A DNA stretch of 64,000 nt from Helicobacter valdiviensis (GTDB taxonomy: Bacteria > Campylobacterota > Campylobacteria > Campylobacterales > Helicobacteraceae): NCBI RefSeq assembly GCF_003245365.1, contig NZ_NBIU01000001.1:115592-179591 (forward strand). Direction: 5' to 3'. The notes under the pieces were generated by a model. It was not told where the DNA came from. It was given only the letters and a program-made list of their open reading frames with translations, and did no database searches. A program made the translations under genes and the position numbers. Numbering within the stretch: the stretch's first letter is position 1; the number at the start of each line of letters is the position of its first letter. This document shows, piece by piece, positions 55,889 through 62,628 of this stretch.

Positions 55889-56118
55889 GAATCACCAAAA
55901 CCCCTAAGCATTCTCATAGATTGCATAACTCTACTTAATTTTATTATTCTACTTCATAGATAAAAAACTATTAATACCATTTATATTTTTACTAAACAAG
56001 AAGAATTTATTTAAACAAGATTAAAGAAAGAAAAGATTTTAAACTTTGCAACCCTTTTATTTTAAAGGGTTTAAAGTCTTAAAATTCCTTTTTAAAAGAT
56101 AAGAAGTAAAAGCTAAAA

Positions 56119-56124
56119 AATAAT
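56119..56124 (+). promoter_or_regulatory. -10-like box of sRNA candidate, copy A
   Basis: AATAAT (one mismatch to TATAAT), 6 nt before the predicted 5' end at 56130. Identical in copies B (60719) and C (63909) despite an indel just upstream. Confidence 0.35.
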
Positions 56125-56129
56125 CTTTT

Positions 56130-56198
56130 AGCCTCCTTACCCGCTTTATCTTCCAAAGACTAATTTTAATAGTTTTAAGCATAAGTTAAGCGGGTTTT
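56130..56198 (+). ncRNA. Candidate antitoxin-like sRNA, copy A
   Basis: A predicted ~69-nt transcript whose 5' end AGCCTCCTTA is complementary to TAAGGAGGCT, the Shine-Dalgarno region of the neighbouring 21-codon ORF. It ends with AAGCGGGTTTT, pairing with ACCCGCTT near its start (8 bp), so a GC stem precedes a T4 run as in an intrinsic terminator. The inner part has a further weak stem (ACTA...TAGT). It is conserved in all three copies while flanking sequence varies. No expression evidence is available; the call rests on these signals. Confidence 0.4.
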
Positions 56199-56234
56199 CC
56201 TTAGAATATTCTTATATGTTTTTCAATGCTTTAG

Positions 56235-56300
56235 TTATAGTTGTTTTAAGACTATAACTAGAGTAATTAATAGTATCATAAAAATATTTATTTCTACCAT
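56235..56300 (-). CDS. 21-aa hydrophobic peptide, candidate type I toxin, copy A
   Basis: Short ORF MVEINIFMILLITLVIVLKQL (shown up to 21 residues is its full length minus none: start MVEIN, end VLKQL) preceded by a perfect AAGGAGG 4 nt before the ATG. Residues 4-18 form one uninterrupted hydrophobic stretch, flanked by Glu3 and Lys19, as in membrane-acting type I toxins and some small regulatory peptides. TAAAAT lies 60-65 nt upstream. A TTAAGC in the leader can pair with the GCTTAA over the start codon. The same ORF is repeated unchanged at 60835-60900. Confidence 0.5.
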   Translation of the reverse strand: MVEINIFMILLITLVIVLKQL

Positions 56301-56438
56301 TAAGCCTCCTTAAAGCCTTTAAAAGACAATAAAAACTGCTTAAAACATAGTGAAATTTTATCATTTAACTTTTAAGATTACTTTAAAAATAAAATATGAT
56401 TTATTTTTTATATTTTTGTTTAATTTTATCTTGTTTGT

Positions 56439-56520
56439 TGTCATTGTAAGGAGCAAGACAACAAAGCAAGCTATTATCATTGCAAGTCTCTCACTGTCAT
56501 TGCAAGCGTAGCGAAGAATC
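56439..56520. repeat. Palindromic repeats following copy A
   Basis: TCATTGTAAGGAGCAAGACA and TGTCATTGCAAGCGTAGCG units in tandem. The same series follows copy B at 61026-61113, so long repeat and palindromes were duplicated together. Confidence 0.7.
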
Positions 56521-56682
56521 TATAAAGCAAATCCCTAAAAGAAGCTTTTTAAAGAAGAGATATTTCGCTTCGCTCAATATGACTTTAGACTGCCACGACT
56601 TACTTACATAAGTCTTACAGTGACAAAGTGGAAATGCCAATATGACAAGTCAAGGAGTAAAGCCCTAAAGCAAACTAGACAA

Positions 56683-56736
56683 AAGAATCTAAGGGAGGCT
56701 TCCCTTTCCCCATTTTGAAGCCTCCCCTAGATTCTT
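56683..56736 (+). promoter_or_regulatory. 20-bp stem hairpin in leader of FHA-like gene 2
   Basis: Left arm 56683-56702 and right arm 56717-56736 are reverse complements over 20 nt with a single mismatch, around a 14-nt loop (CCTTTCCCCATTTT). The arms read AAGAATCTAAGGGAGGCTTC and GAAGCCTCCCCTAGATTCTT. It ends 46 nt before the ATG of the FHA-like gene. It could be an attenuator, mRNA stabiliser, or, read on the minus strand where TTTTG follows, a terminator. Confidence 0.55.
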
Positions 56737-56782
56737 AAAAACAAGAATCAAAGGCAAAATCTACAAACAAAAAGGAGAAAGA

Positions 56783-59248
56783 ATGAGACAAAATATCAAA
56801 AGAACCCTTAGTATCAGTATAGTAGCCTCTATGCTTTTATCTAACCAAGCTTTATTGGCTGCTTCTTTGCCTAGTGGAGGTAAATTTGTAAATGATAAAG
56901 GTGGAAGCTTTGGCTCTTGCGGAAACAAATGCTTAAATATTAGTGGAAATGATAAAAACAATGTAATCGCTTGGGGTGGCGGGTTTAATATAGGAGAAGG
57001 TCATACAGTTAATTTCAAAGGAGATAGATTAGGTTATTTAAACCTAGACTTTAGCGGAAAGGCTTCACAATTACTAGGAACACTAAATGGTGGGACAAAC
57101 AATATCTTTTTAGTAAATCCTAGTGGTGTTTTAGTAGGAGCTAATGGTGTGATTAATGCTAATAAATTTGTAGCCTCTACAAATCCTATGAATGATACAC
57201 AAGTTAAAGAATTTGCAGAAAAAGGAAAATTTAGCTCTAGCATTTCTTCTAAAGGTGATATTGTAAATTTAGGAAATATTAACGCAAATGAAGTAGTTCT
57301 AGCAGGAAATAAAGTAGAAAACCTAAGTGGAAAAATCAATGGCACAAAAGGACAAAATGGACTACCTAATAAAGCTTATAGCGATAGCATTATCATCAAA
57401 GGAAACAATGTCTATTTAGATGGAGATAAATTAACAGGAAAAAGCATAGATGTAGAAGTAGGAAAAGAAGGAAGCTTCACACAGCATACCACAGATTATA
57501 GAAATAAGCATAATATTACAGGTGGATTTAGCTATAACTTTAGCGGAGCAGGATTAAATAATTTCCAAAGGTTTGGATATATTAGCAATGCAAATGATTG
57601 GAAAAATTTTGCAGATAACTGGAATGAGGGAATTAGTAGTTTTAGAGATGATTTTAATGAATTTAGATTGACCAATAATATAGATATGGAAAATACATTG
57701 GTTAATCCTGTGGGACATACTTATGCCTTTAATAAAAACTTTAATGGTATGGGATACACTCTAAGTAATGTATTGATTAACGCTGGATTTAATTATGTAG
57801 GTTTATTTGGTCAAGTGGGTCAAAAAAATATTAATTCTAATATTCAAATAGGTAATATTAGCCTTTATAATCTAAGTTTTGATTTTGATGACGATAATTT
57901 ACCAGGATTTATTGGTTCTTTCATAGGTTCCATAAAAGGCATTAACAATAAAATATCTAATATTGCTATCAATAAAGTAGGAGATATTAAAAGCAATAAA
58001 GACGCAGGAGGCTTTATTGGAGAAATTGAAGTATACGATAGTGTTTTTTCTAATATAGTTTTAAATAATATAGGCAATATTCTATCAAATGGAAATTATG
58101 CAGGTGGATTTGCAGGTAATATTTTAGGTTCTAGTAGCACTTCCAGTCTCAATACTATAAAAAATATAACCATCAACAATATAACAAGCATCACCACAAA
58201 CTACTTAGATGGTGGAACTGGTGGAGCTGGTGGTTTTGCTGGATATGCACAAGGTGCCAATATAAGCAATGTAACATTAAACAAAATAGGTGATATTACT
58301 TCTAGTATATATGCTGGGGGATTTGTAGCAGATTTAAGACGCACCATCAATTTAGACAATATTACTTTGAATAATATAGGTAATATCACTTCTAGACTAG
58401 ATGCAGGTGGATTTATAGGTAGACGAGATCTTAGAAATTTTCAAGCACATAATATATCTTTAAATAATATAGGCAATATTCTATCAAATGAAGGATATGC
58501 AGGTGGATTTGCAGGCAGAATATCAGCAGAATATAGTTCCCATTTAACTAATATTGTTATAAGCAATATAGGAACAATTAAAGGCAAACTATCATCAAAT
58601 GGTTTTGCCTATTTTGATGATTACGATAACACTAGCACTAGCACATCTAAAAATGTTTTTGAAAACATTAATCTCTATTTAAACAACAAAATTGAAAATG
58701 GTTATCTTTTTGTAAAATATGGTGACACTCGAGCAACAGCTGAAGGCAATAATATTAACATCTACTATACTGACGAAGTTGGTACAACTAAAGCTACAAA
58801 CCATAAGAATTTACAACCAAGCAGTCAAATTACCAACAACATTGATACAGAAAAAAATAAATTTCAAAATTTTGGTAATGTGCGTTATGATAGCACCAAT
58901 GACATCTTTACAGCTTTAGAGAATGGAAAAACTCTCGAATTCAATAATGATAAATCCATAATGTATGCCAAAAATTCAGATGGAAGCATAGGGGATAGCA
59001 ATAGCATTATTAAGTTTGATGCTGGTTCAAATACCTTTAAAACAGAATCTATCGATAACGACCTAAAAGAGCCAATCAACAAAGGAGAATTAGGAATAGC
59101 AGGTAAAGATTTTATCCTAACAGATAAAGATTATGACACAAACTTGATAGAGGGAATATTGGGTGAAATAGTTAATTCCCATTACACTATCCATTTAAAA
59201 GATGTAGATACAATTTCTATTATCTATACAGATGCACTAAGTGGATAA
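56783..59248 (+). CDS. FHA-like (TpsA-type) exoprotein 2, N-terminal part
   Basis: Secreted adhesin-like protein, paralogue of the gene at 54195-52273. Signal peptide MRQNIKRTLSISIVASMLLS with cleavage near ALLAA. The TPS domain includes PSGGKFVNDKGGSF, NVIAWGGGFNIGEGH, NIFLVNPSGVLVGANGVINA and NANEVVLAGNKVENLSG. Residues ~300-640 hold about nine repeats with GGFAG, GGFIG or GGFVA and N-I-x-x-L-x-N-I-G, GLUG-like. AAAAGGAGAAAGA precedes the ATG. The frame meets a single TAA at 59246 after DALSG and continues in the same frame for 371 more codons. The fully read protein would be 1193 residues. No TpsB partner is seen. Confidence 0.82.
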   Translation: MRQNIKRTLSISIVASMLLSNQALLAASLPSGGKFVNDKGGSFGSCGNKCLNISGNDKNNVIAWGGGFNIGEGHTVNFKGDRLGYLNLDFSGKASQLLGTLNGGTNNIFLVNPSGVLVGANGVINANKFVASTNPMNDTQVKEFAEKGKFSSSISSKGDIVNLGNINANEVVLAGNKVENLSGKINGTKGQNGLPNKAYSDSIIIKGNNVYLDGDKLTGKSIDVEVGKEGSFTQHTTDYRNKHNITGGFSYNFSGAGLNNFQRFGYISNANDWKNFADNWNEGISSFRDDFNEFRLTNNIDMENTLVNPVGHTYAFNKNFNGMGYTLSNVLINAGFNYVGLFGQVGQKNINSNIQIGNISLYNLSFDFDDDNLPGFIGSFIGSIKGINNKISNIAINKVGDIKSNKDAGGFIGEIEVYDSVFSNIVLNNIGNILSNGNYAGGFAGNILGSSSTSSLNTIKNITINNITSITTNYLDGGTGGAGGFAGYAQGANISNVTLNKIGDITSSIYAGGFVADLRRTINLDNITLNNIGNITSRLDAGGFIGRRDLRNFQAHNISLNNIGNILSNEGYAGGFAGRISAEYSSHLTNIVISNIGTIKGKLSSNGFAYFDDYDNTSTSTSKNVFENINLYLNNKIENGYLFVKYGDTRATAEGNNINIYYTDEVGTTKATNHKNLQPSSQITNNIDTEKNKFQNFGNVRYDSTNDIFTALENGKTLEFNNDKSIMYAKNSDGSIGDSNSIIKFDAGSNTFKTESIDNDLKEPINKGELGIAGKDFILTDKDYDTNLIEGILGEIVNSHYTIHLKDVDTISIIYTDALSG

Positions 59249-59251
59249 AAG

Positions 59252-60364
59252 AAAGAAATTACACTAAAAATTAGTGAAATAGATTCCAACCATCCTTTAG
59301 CACAAAGCATTGCGTTTTTGCTAACATTTGATAACACAATTATGGGGCAATTAAATAGTAATATTAAAGATTTTGCTTCTAAATATCCAACCAAAAAGCA
59401 AGAACTACTAAACTTTCTAGCCACAATCAATAGCGAGGACTTTAAAAAGTTGGCACAAGAGATTTCAGATTTAATCATTAACAATGATGAGCTAAACCGC
59501 TTAGTTTCAAGGTTTGAAAGCTTAAAGGCACAATATGATTATAAAATCTATACTTACAATCAAGCAGTAAAAGAATATAATGATGCAGTAAAAAGAGGAC
59601 TTCCTGCTGAACTCATCGCTTCTTTAAAAGTCAAATACGAATTAGCCTACCAAGATATTGTAAATACAGAAGGGAGCCTAAAAACTCTACAAGGACAAAT
59701 CAACAACAAATTTGCCTCTTTAAGCCAAGATTTTGATAATATGGTAGGAGATAAAGAAGCACTTAAATTAATTTTAGGAAACTTAAAGCTTAATGAAGCA
59801 TATAACTTTAAAGATAATGCTAATTATGCAAATGGTAGCTTTACTTTTAGCGATTATATGCCTATAGCTAGTGTAGATGTGCCAGGAAACATTACCTATC
59901 CTGAAAGACCTGCAATAGAAACGGGAGATAATATAGAAAATGGTAAAGAACCAGGTATCCCAACTATCCCTGAAATTCCAGGAAAACCTGCTGATCCAAA
60001 CAATCCTGAAGTGCCTAGTATCCCTACTGTGCCTGAAAGACCAGGTGGAGGTGGAGAGCCTATCAATCCTAATCCTATCTTGCCAGATCGCCCTGAAATG
60101 GAAAAACCTTGCCCTAGTGGAGATTGTGAAAATAGCGGAGGAACAAATCCAGAAACTAGACCACAGCTACCACAACCTGATATTGATTATAATGTAGATT
60201 TTAAACTTGATAATAGCAAATATCAAGGAGAACTAGAGCAAGGAGAAGAGATAGTAGCAGAAGGAGAATATAGAAACAATGAATACACCGATGGCAAAAA
60301 GAAAAAAATAGCCTGCACAGTTTCAAGCTCTGCTAGAACACACAACCCTTGCCTTATTAATTAA
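59252..60364 (+). CDS. C-terminal part of FHA-like exoprotein 2, after in-frame stop
   Basis: Continues in the same frame as 56783-59248, directly after TAA 59246-59248, starting KEITLKISEID. The first ATG/TTG is at 59318, without a ribosome binding site. It contains a helical, coiled-coil-like domain (ELNRLVSRFESLKAQYDYKI, EYNDAVKRGLPAELIAS). A proline-rich linker follows (about residues 205-265 of the frame; PEIPGKPADPNNPEVPS). The end has CTVSSSARTHNPC, a Cys-X11-Cys shared with exoprotein 1. A CPSGDC pair lies in the linker. Without read-through or reversion this domain is probably not made. Confidence 0.75.
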   Translation, partial: KEITLKISEIDSNHPLAQSIAFLLTFDNTIMGQLNSNIKDFASKYPTKKQELLNFLATINSEDFKKLAQEISDLIINNDELNRLVSRFESLKAQYDYKIYTYNQAVKEYNDAVKRGLPAELIASLKVKYELAYQDIVNTEGSLKTLQGQINNKFASLSQDFDNMVGDKEALKLILGNLKLNEAYNFKDNANYANGSFTFSDYMPIASVDVPGNITYPERPAIETGDNIENGKEPGIPTIPEIPGKPADPNNPEVPSIPTVPERPGGGGEPINPNPILPDRPEMEKPCPSGDCENSGGTNPETRPQLPQPDIDYNVDFKLDNSKYQGELEQGEEIVAEGEYRNNEYTDGKKKKIACTVSSSARTHNPCLIN

Positions 60365-60412
60365 TCTACTAAGTCCTTATAAACTTCTCATTTATTTGGG
60401 GCTAGTTTATAA

Positions 60413-60432
60413 AAAGCTCCTTATGGGGCTTT
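60413..60432 (+). terminator. Terminator after FHA-like gene 2
   Basis: Stem AAAGCTCC / GGGGCTTT (one T-G wobble) with TTAT loop, 49 nt after the stop; T-run short. Confidence 0.5.
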
Positions 60433-60452
60433 GTAGGGTTTAACTACTCTCC

Positions 60453-60563
60453 GTCATTGCGAGGCGATGTAATCGCCATGGCAATCTAAAATCATTGCAA
60501 TAGCTTTCTTTTTTGTTATTATAAGACTCTCCCTATCATTGCAAGCGTAGCGAAGCAATCTAA
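60453..60563. repeat. Dispersed palindromic repeats
   Basis: At 60453-60488 is GTCATTGCGAGGCGATGTAA followed by TCGCCATGGCAATC, a near-perfect palindrome matching 51220-51249. At 60536-60563 is ATCATTGCAAGCGTAGCGAA then GCAATC. They lie in the ~890-nt gene-poor gap after FHA-like gene 2. Confidence 0.8.
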
Positions 60564-60718
60564 AAAACAACAAAACTAAAACTATTAATACTATATTATA
60601 TTTATACTAAACAAGAAGAATTTATTTAAAAGAAAGAAAGTTTTTAAACTTTGTAACCCTTTTAAAGGGTTTAAAGTCTTAAAATTCCTTTTTAAAAGAT
60701 AAGAAGTAAAAGCTAAAA

Positions 60719-60724
60719 AATAAT
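60719..60724 (+). promoter_or_regulatory. -10-like box of sRNA candidate, copy B
   Basis: AATAAT 6 nt before the predicted 5' end, as in copy A. Confidence 0.35.
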
Positions 60725-60729
60725 CTTTT

Positions 60730-60798
60730 AGCCTCCTTACCCGCTTTATCTTCCAAAGACTAATTTTAATAGTTTTAAGCATAAGTTAAGCGGGTTTT
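60730..60798 (+). ncRNA. Candidate antitoxin-like sRNA, copy B
   Basis: Same sequence as copy A: 5' AGCCTCCTTA seed complementary to the peptide ORF's Shine-Dalgarno, closing stem ACCCGCTT / AAGCGGGT and T4 end. A 63-codon frame reads through this region on the other strand but is not maintained in copies A and C, so structure and not coding appears conserved. Confidence 0.4.
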
Positions 60799-60834
60799 CC
60801 TTAGAATATTCTTATATGTTTTTCAATGCTTTAG

Positions 60835-60900
60835 TTATAGTTGTTTTAAGACTATAACTAGAGTAATTAATAGTATCATAAAAATATTTATTTCTACCAT
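60835..60900 (-). CDS. 21-aa hydrophobic peptide, candidate type I toxin, copy B
   Basis: Identical at the nucleotide level to the ORF at 56235-56300, including AAGGAGG four bases before the ATG. The peptide starts MVEIN, has a hydrophobic middle (FMILLITLVIVL) and ends KQL. The upstream leader differs from copy A only beyond the ribosome binding region. Too short for ordinary gene finders. Toxicity is inferred, not known; a small membrane regulator is the main alternative. Confidence 0.5.
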   Translation of the reverse strand: MVEINIFMILLITLVIVLKQL

Positions 60901-61025
60901 TAAGCCTCCTTAAAGCCTTTAAAAGACAATAAAAACTGCTTAAAACACATTAGAATTTTATCATTTAACTTTTAAGATTACTTTAAAAATAAAATATGAT
61001 TTATTTTTTATATTTTTGTTTAATT

Positions 61026-61172
61026 TGTCATTATAAGGAGCAAGACAACGAAACAAGCTATTATTATTGCAAGTCTCTCACTGTCATTGCAAGCGTAGCA
61101 AAGCAATCTAAAAGAGCAACCAAAGGTATCCCCTTTGTCATTGCGAAGCCCTTTAAGAGCAAAGTAATCTAA
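61026..61172. repeat. Palindromic repeats following copy B
   Basis: Units at 61026-61113 repeat the series that follows copy A. A further unit at 61136-61172 starts TTGTCATTGCGAAGCCC and ends GTAATCTAAAAAAC. The remaining ~80 nt before the PilJ-like gene show nothing recognisable. Confidence 0.7.
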
Positions 61173-61251
61173 AAAACCAACAAAATTCTTAAGTATTCAC
61201 ACAAAACTTCAATCTATAACAACAAAAGCAAACCAGAATTTCACCACTTCC

Positions 61252-61893
61252 CTAGCTCTTAAAATCTCTCTTTTTAATAAAAAAGAGTAGCAACTCACAC
61301 ACTACAAGAATTAAAATTGCCAATATAATATAATTACTTCTTAAAGTAGAACTTTTATTTAAATTTTGTGCATAGATTTGATGGCTTAATGTAGCCAGTT
61401 CTAAAACTGCTAATAGTCCATTATCTCCTTCTAATGCACCAAGCAACTCTTGGTTGCTTATTACAATGCTTTGAATATCGTTTAAATAAAAAACTTTACT
61501 CGCTTCTTGTAAAAATCTTTCCATTCTGTAATCTAAATTTCCACCTCCAAAATACATATCATCTAAAGTTGTAAATTGTTTATTTTGGCTAATCTGCCCC
61601 ACAACAAACTCTTTTAGCACATTATGAATGGAATTAAGTTGCATAATACAACCCCTAAACTCTTTAAAGTTTGTATGATTATCGCGTTTGCTTAAAGTAT
61701 TAGACAAAATCACTTGGGATAAAAACACGATGCGTTGTGCTAAAACCCTTTGCTTTCCGCTAATATTCACCAAATAAAGTGCTTCTTCTTGAATTTTTGC
61801 TGATTCTTTAATATTTTGGTACAAACAAAACAATCCTACCAATACTAACAATAATAATATAATCTGCACCAATGCAATCTTTTTACGAAACAT
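61252..61893 (-). CDS. PilJ-domain membrane protein without output domain
   Basis: A 213-residue protein with one membrane segment at about residues 7-24 and another at about 190-207, enclosing a periplasmic helical domain. The block YLVNISGKQRVLAQRIVFLS is the type IV pili MCP-like (PilJ) N-terminal domain signature, normally found in chemoreceptors and sensor kinases. Here the protein stops 6 residues after the second membrane segment (FFIKKRDFKS), so there is no signalling domain. It may work with a separate partner or be a stand-alone binding protein. No operon neighbour; divergent from a lipoprotein gene. Confidence 0.7.
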   Translation of the reverse strand: MFRKKIALVQIILLLLVLVGLFCLYQNIKESAKIQEEALYLVNISGKQRVLAQRIVFLSQVILSNTLSKRDNHTNFKEFRGCIMQLNSIHNVLKEFVVGQISQNKQFTTLDDMYFGGGNLDYRMERFLQEASKVFYLNDIQSIVISNQELLGALEGDNGLLAVLELATLSHQIYAQNLNKSSTLRSNYIILAILILVVCELLLFFIKKRDFKS

Positions 61894-61968
61894 TCCTAAA
61901 ATACCTTCATTCTATAGTTAAGCTTGCAATTCTATCAAGTATCTTTGTAATAAGCACTTAAAATATGC

Positions 61969-61974
61969 TAGAAT
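61969..61974 (+). promoter_or_regulatory. Extended -10 of lipoprotein gene
   Basis: TATGCTAGAAT (TG-N-TAGAAT) 27 nt before the lipoprotein ATG. Confidence 0.45.
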
Positions 61975-62001
61975 TAAAAATATTTTTCTAAAAGGACCAA
62001 A

Positions 62002-62529
62002 ATGAAACAAAAATTCTTCTTGCTATCTATTATGGGAGCTTTTTTGATGACAGGTTGCTACAAGCAAGCCCCCATTGCAAAAATCCCCATGGAGCAAATC
62101 TGTAAATCCCCTATTGCTACAATAGATTTACAGTCTTTAAAAGTGGGAGAATTCAACGATTTAAAACTTCAAAAAAATGAAGTTCAAAAAGAAATTATTG
62201 CTTCATTAAAGAGTAGCAATTGCTTTGAATTTGGTGTAGATTATGGTAGAGAATACAAGCTAGATGCCGTTTTTGGAAGCATTTATAAACACAATCAACA
62301 AGGCGGATTTTTCAAGCAAAACCACCAGCAAAAAGCCATTATAGAAGTGCAATTTTCTCTAAGTCGCTATAAAGAAAATCTTATTTTTTCTGGAAAAACC
62401 ACCCTAGATTTAACCAATAACAAAATTTTAGGCTTAGGAGAGACGCCAAGCTTCACTCCGCTTAACCTTAATACAAGCCTACAAAATTCCATCAATGCTG
62501 CCCTAAAAGATCTTATTCAAAATCTCTAA
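62002..62529 (+). CDS. Putative lipoprotein of unknown function
   Basis: A 175-residue exported protein. The signal peptide MKQKFFLLSIMGAFLMTGC ends in a lipobox with the acylated Cys at 19. The mature part has alternating strands (KEIIASLKSSNCFEFG, AIIEVQFSLSRYKENLIFSG) that resemble small penicillin-binding-protein-activator or curli-like assembly lipoproteins in general look only. I do not recognise a specific family. AAAAGGACCAAA precedes the ATG. A hairpin terminator follows, so it is a single-gene unit in the accessory region. Confidence 0.7.
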   Translation: MKQKFFLLSIMGAFLMTGCYKQAPIAKIPMEQICKSPIATIDLQSLKVGEFNDLKLQKNEVQKEIIASLKSSNCFEFGVDYGREYKLDAVFGSIYKHNQQGGFFKQNHQQKAIIEVQFSLSRYKENLIFSGKTTLDLTNNKILGLGETPSFTPLNLNTSLQNSINAALKDLIQNL

Positions 62530-62551
62530 AAGCCTTATTTATAAGGTTTTT
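62529..62551 (+). terminator. Terminator after lipoprotein gene
   Basis: CCTTAT / ATAAGG stem, extended by A-T pairs to about 9 bp, over the stop codon, followed by T4-5. Confidence 0.6.
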
Positions 62552-62628
62552 AGATATTCTTTATTAATCCTTTAAATATTTTTTAATATAATTAAAGCTA
62601 TTTAATATTTTAAAATTATGGAGTTTTT

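Larger units (their letters stand above)
55966..56430. repeat. Long repeat, copy A (peptide/sRNA module)
   Basis: A ~460-nt segment nearly identical to 60578-61026 and, in its first part, to 63829-64000. It contains the hairpin AACCCTTT / AAAGGGTT (56050-56071), the plus-strand sRNA candidate (56130-56198) and the minus-strand 21-codon ORF (56235-56300). In this copy the hairpin loop has 5 extra bases relative to copies B and C while the stem is unchanged, which suggests that structure is conserved. Palindromic repeats continue to 56520. Confidence 0.85.
60578..61026. repeat. Long repeat, copy B (peptide/sRNA module)
   Basis: Nearly identical to copy A at 55966-56430 over ~450 nt, in the same orientation. 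Differences are small indels near the left end and a few substitutions between peptide leader and right end (for example ACATAGTGAAATT against ACATTAGAATT). Hairpin at 60655-60671, sRNA candidate at 60730-60798 and peptide ORF at 60835-60900 are all intact. Copies A and B flank FHA-like gene 2 as direct repeats. Confidence 0.85.

Noticed and set aside
60591..60782. 63-codon minus-strand ORF within repeat copy B (MLKTIKISLWKIKRV...)
   Set aside because: The frame is lost in copy C (one base fewer in the A-run) and ends earlier in copy A. The region's conserved feature is the opposite-strand hairpin RNA candidate.
51168..61172. CRISPR array
   Set aside because: The repeats are palindromic, irregularly spaced over 10 kb and of varied sequence; no regular spacers and no cas genes.
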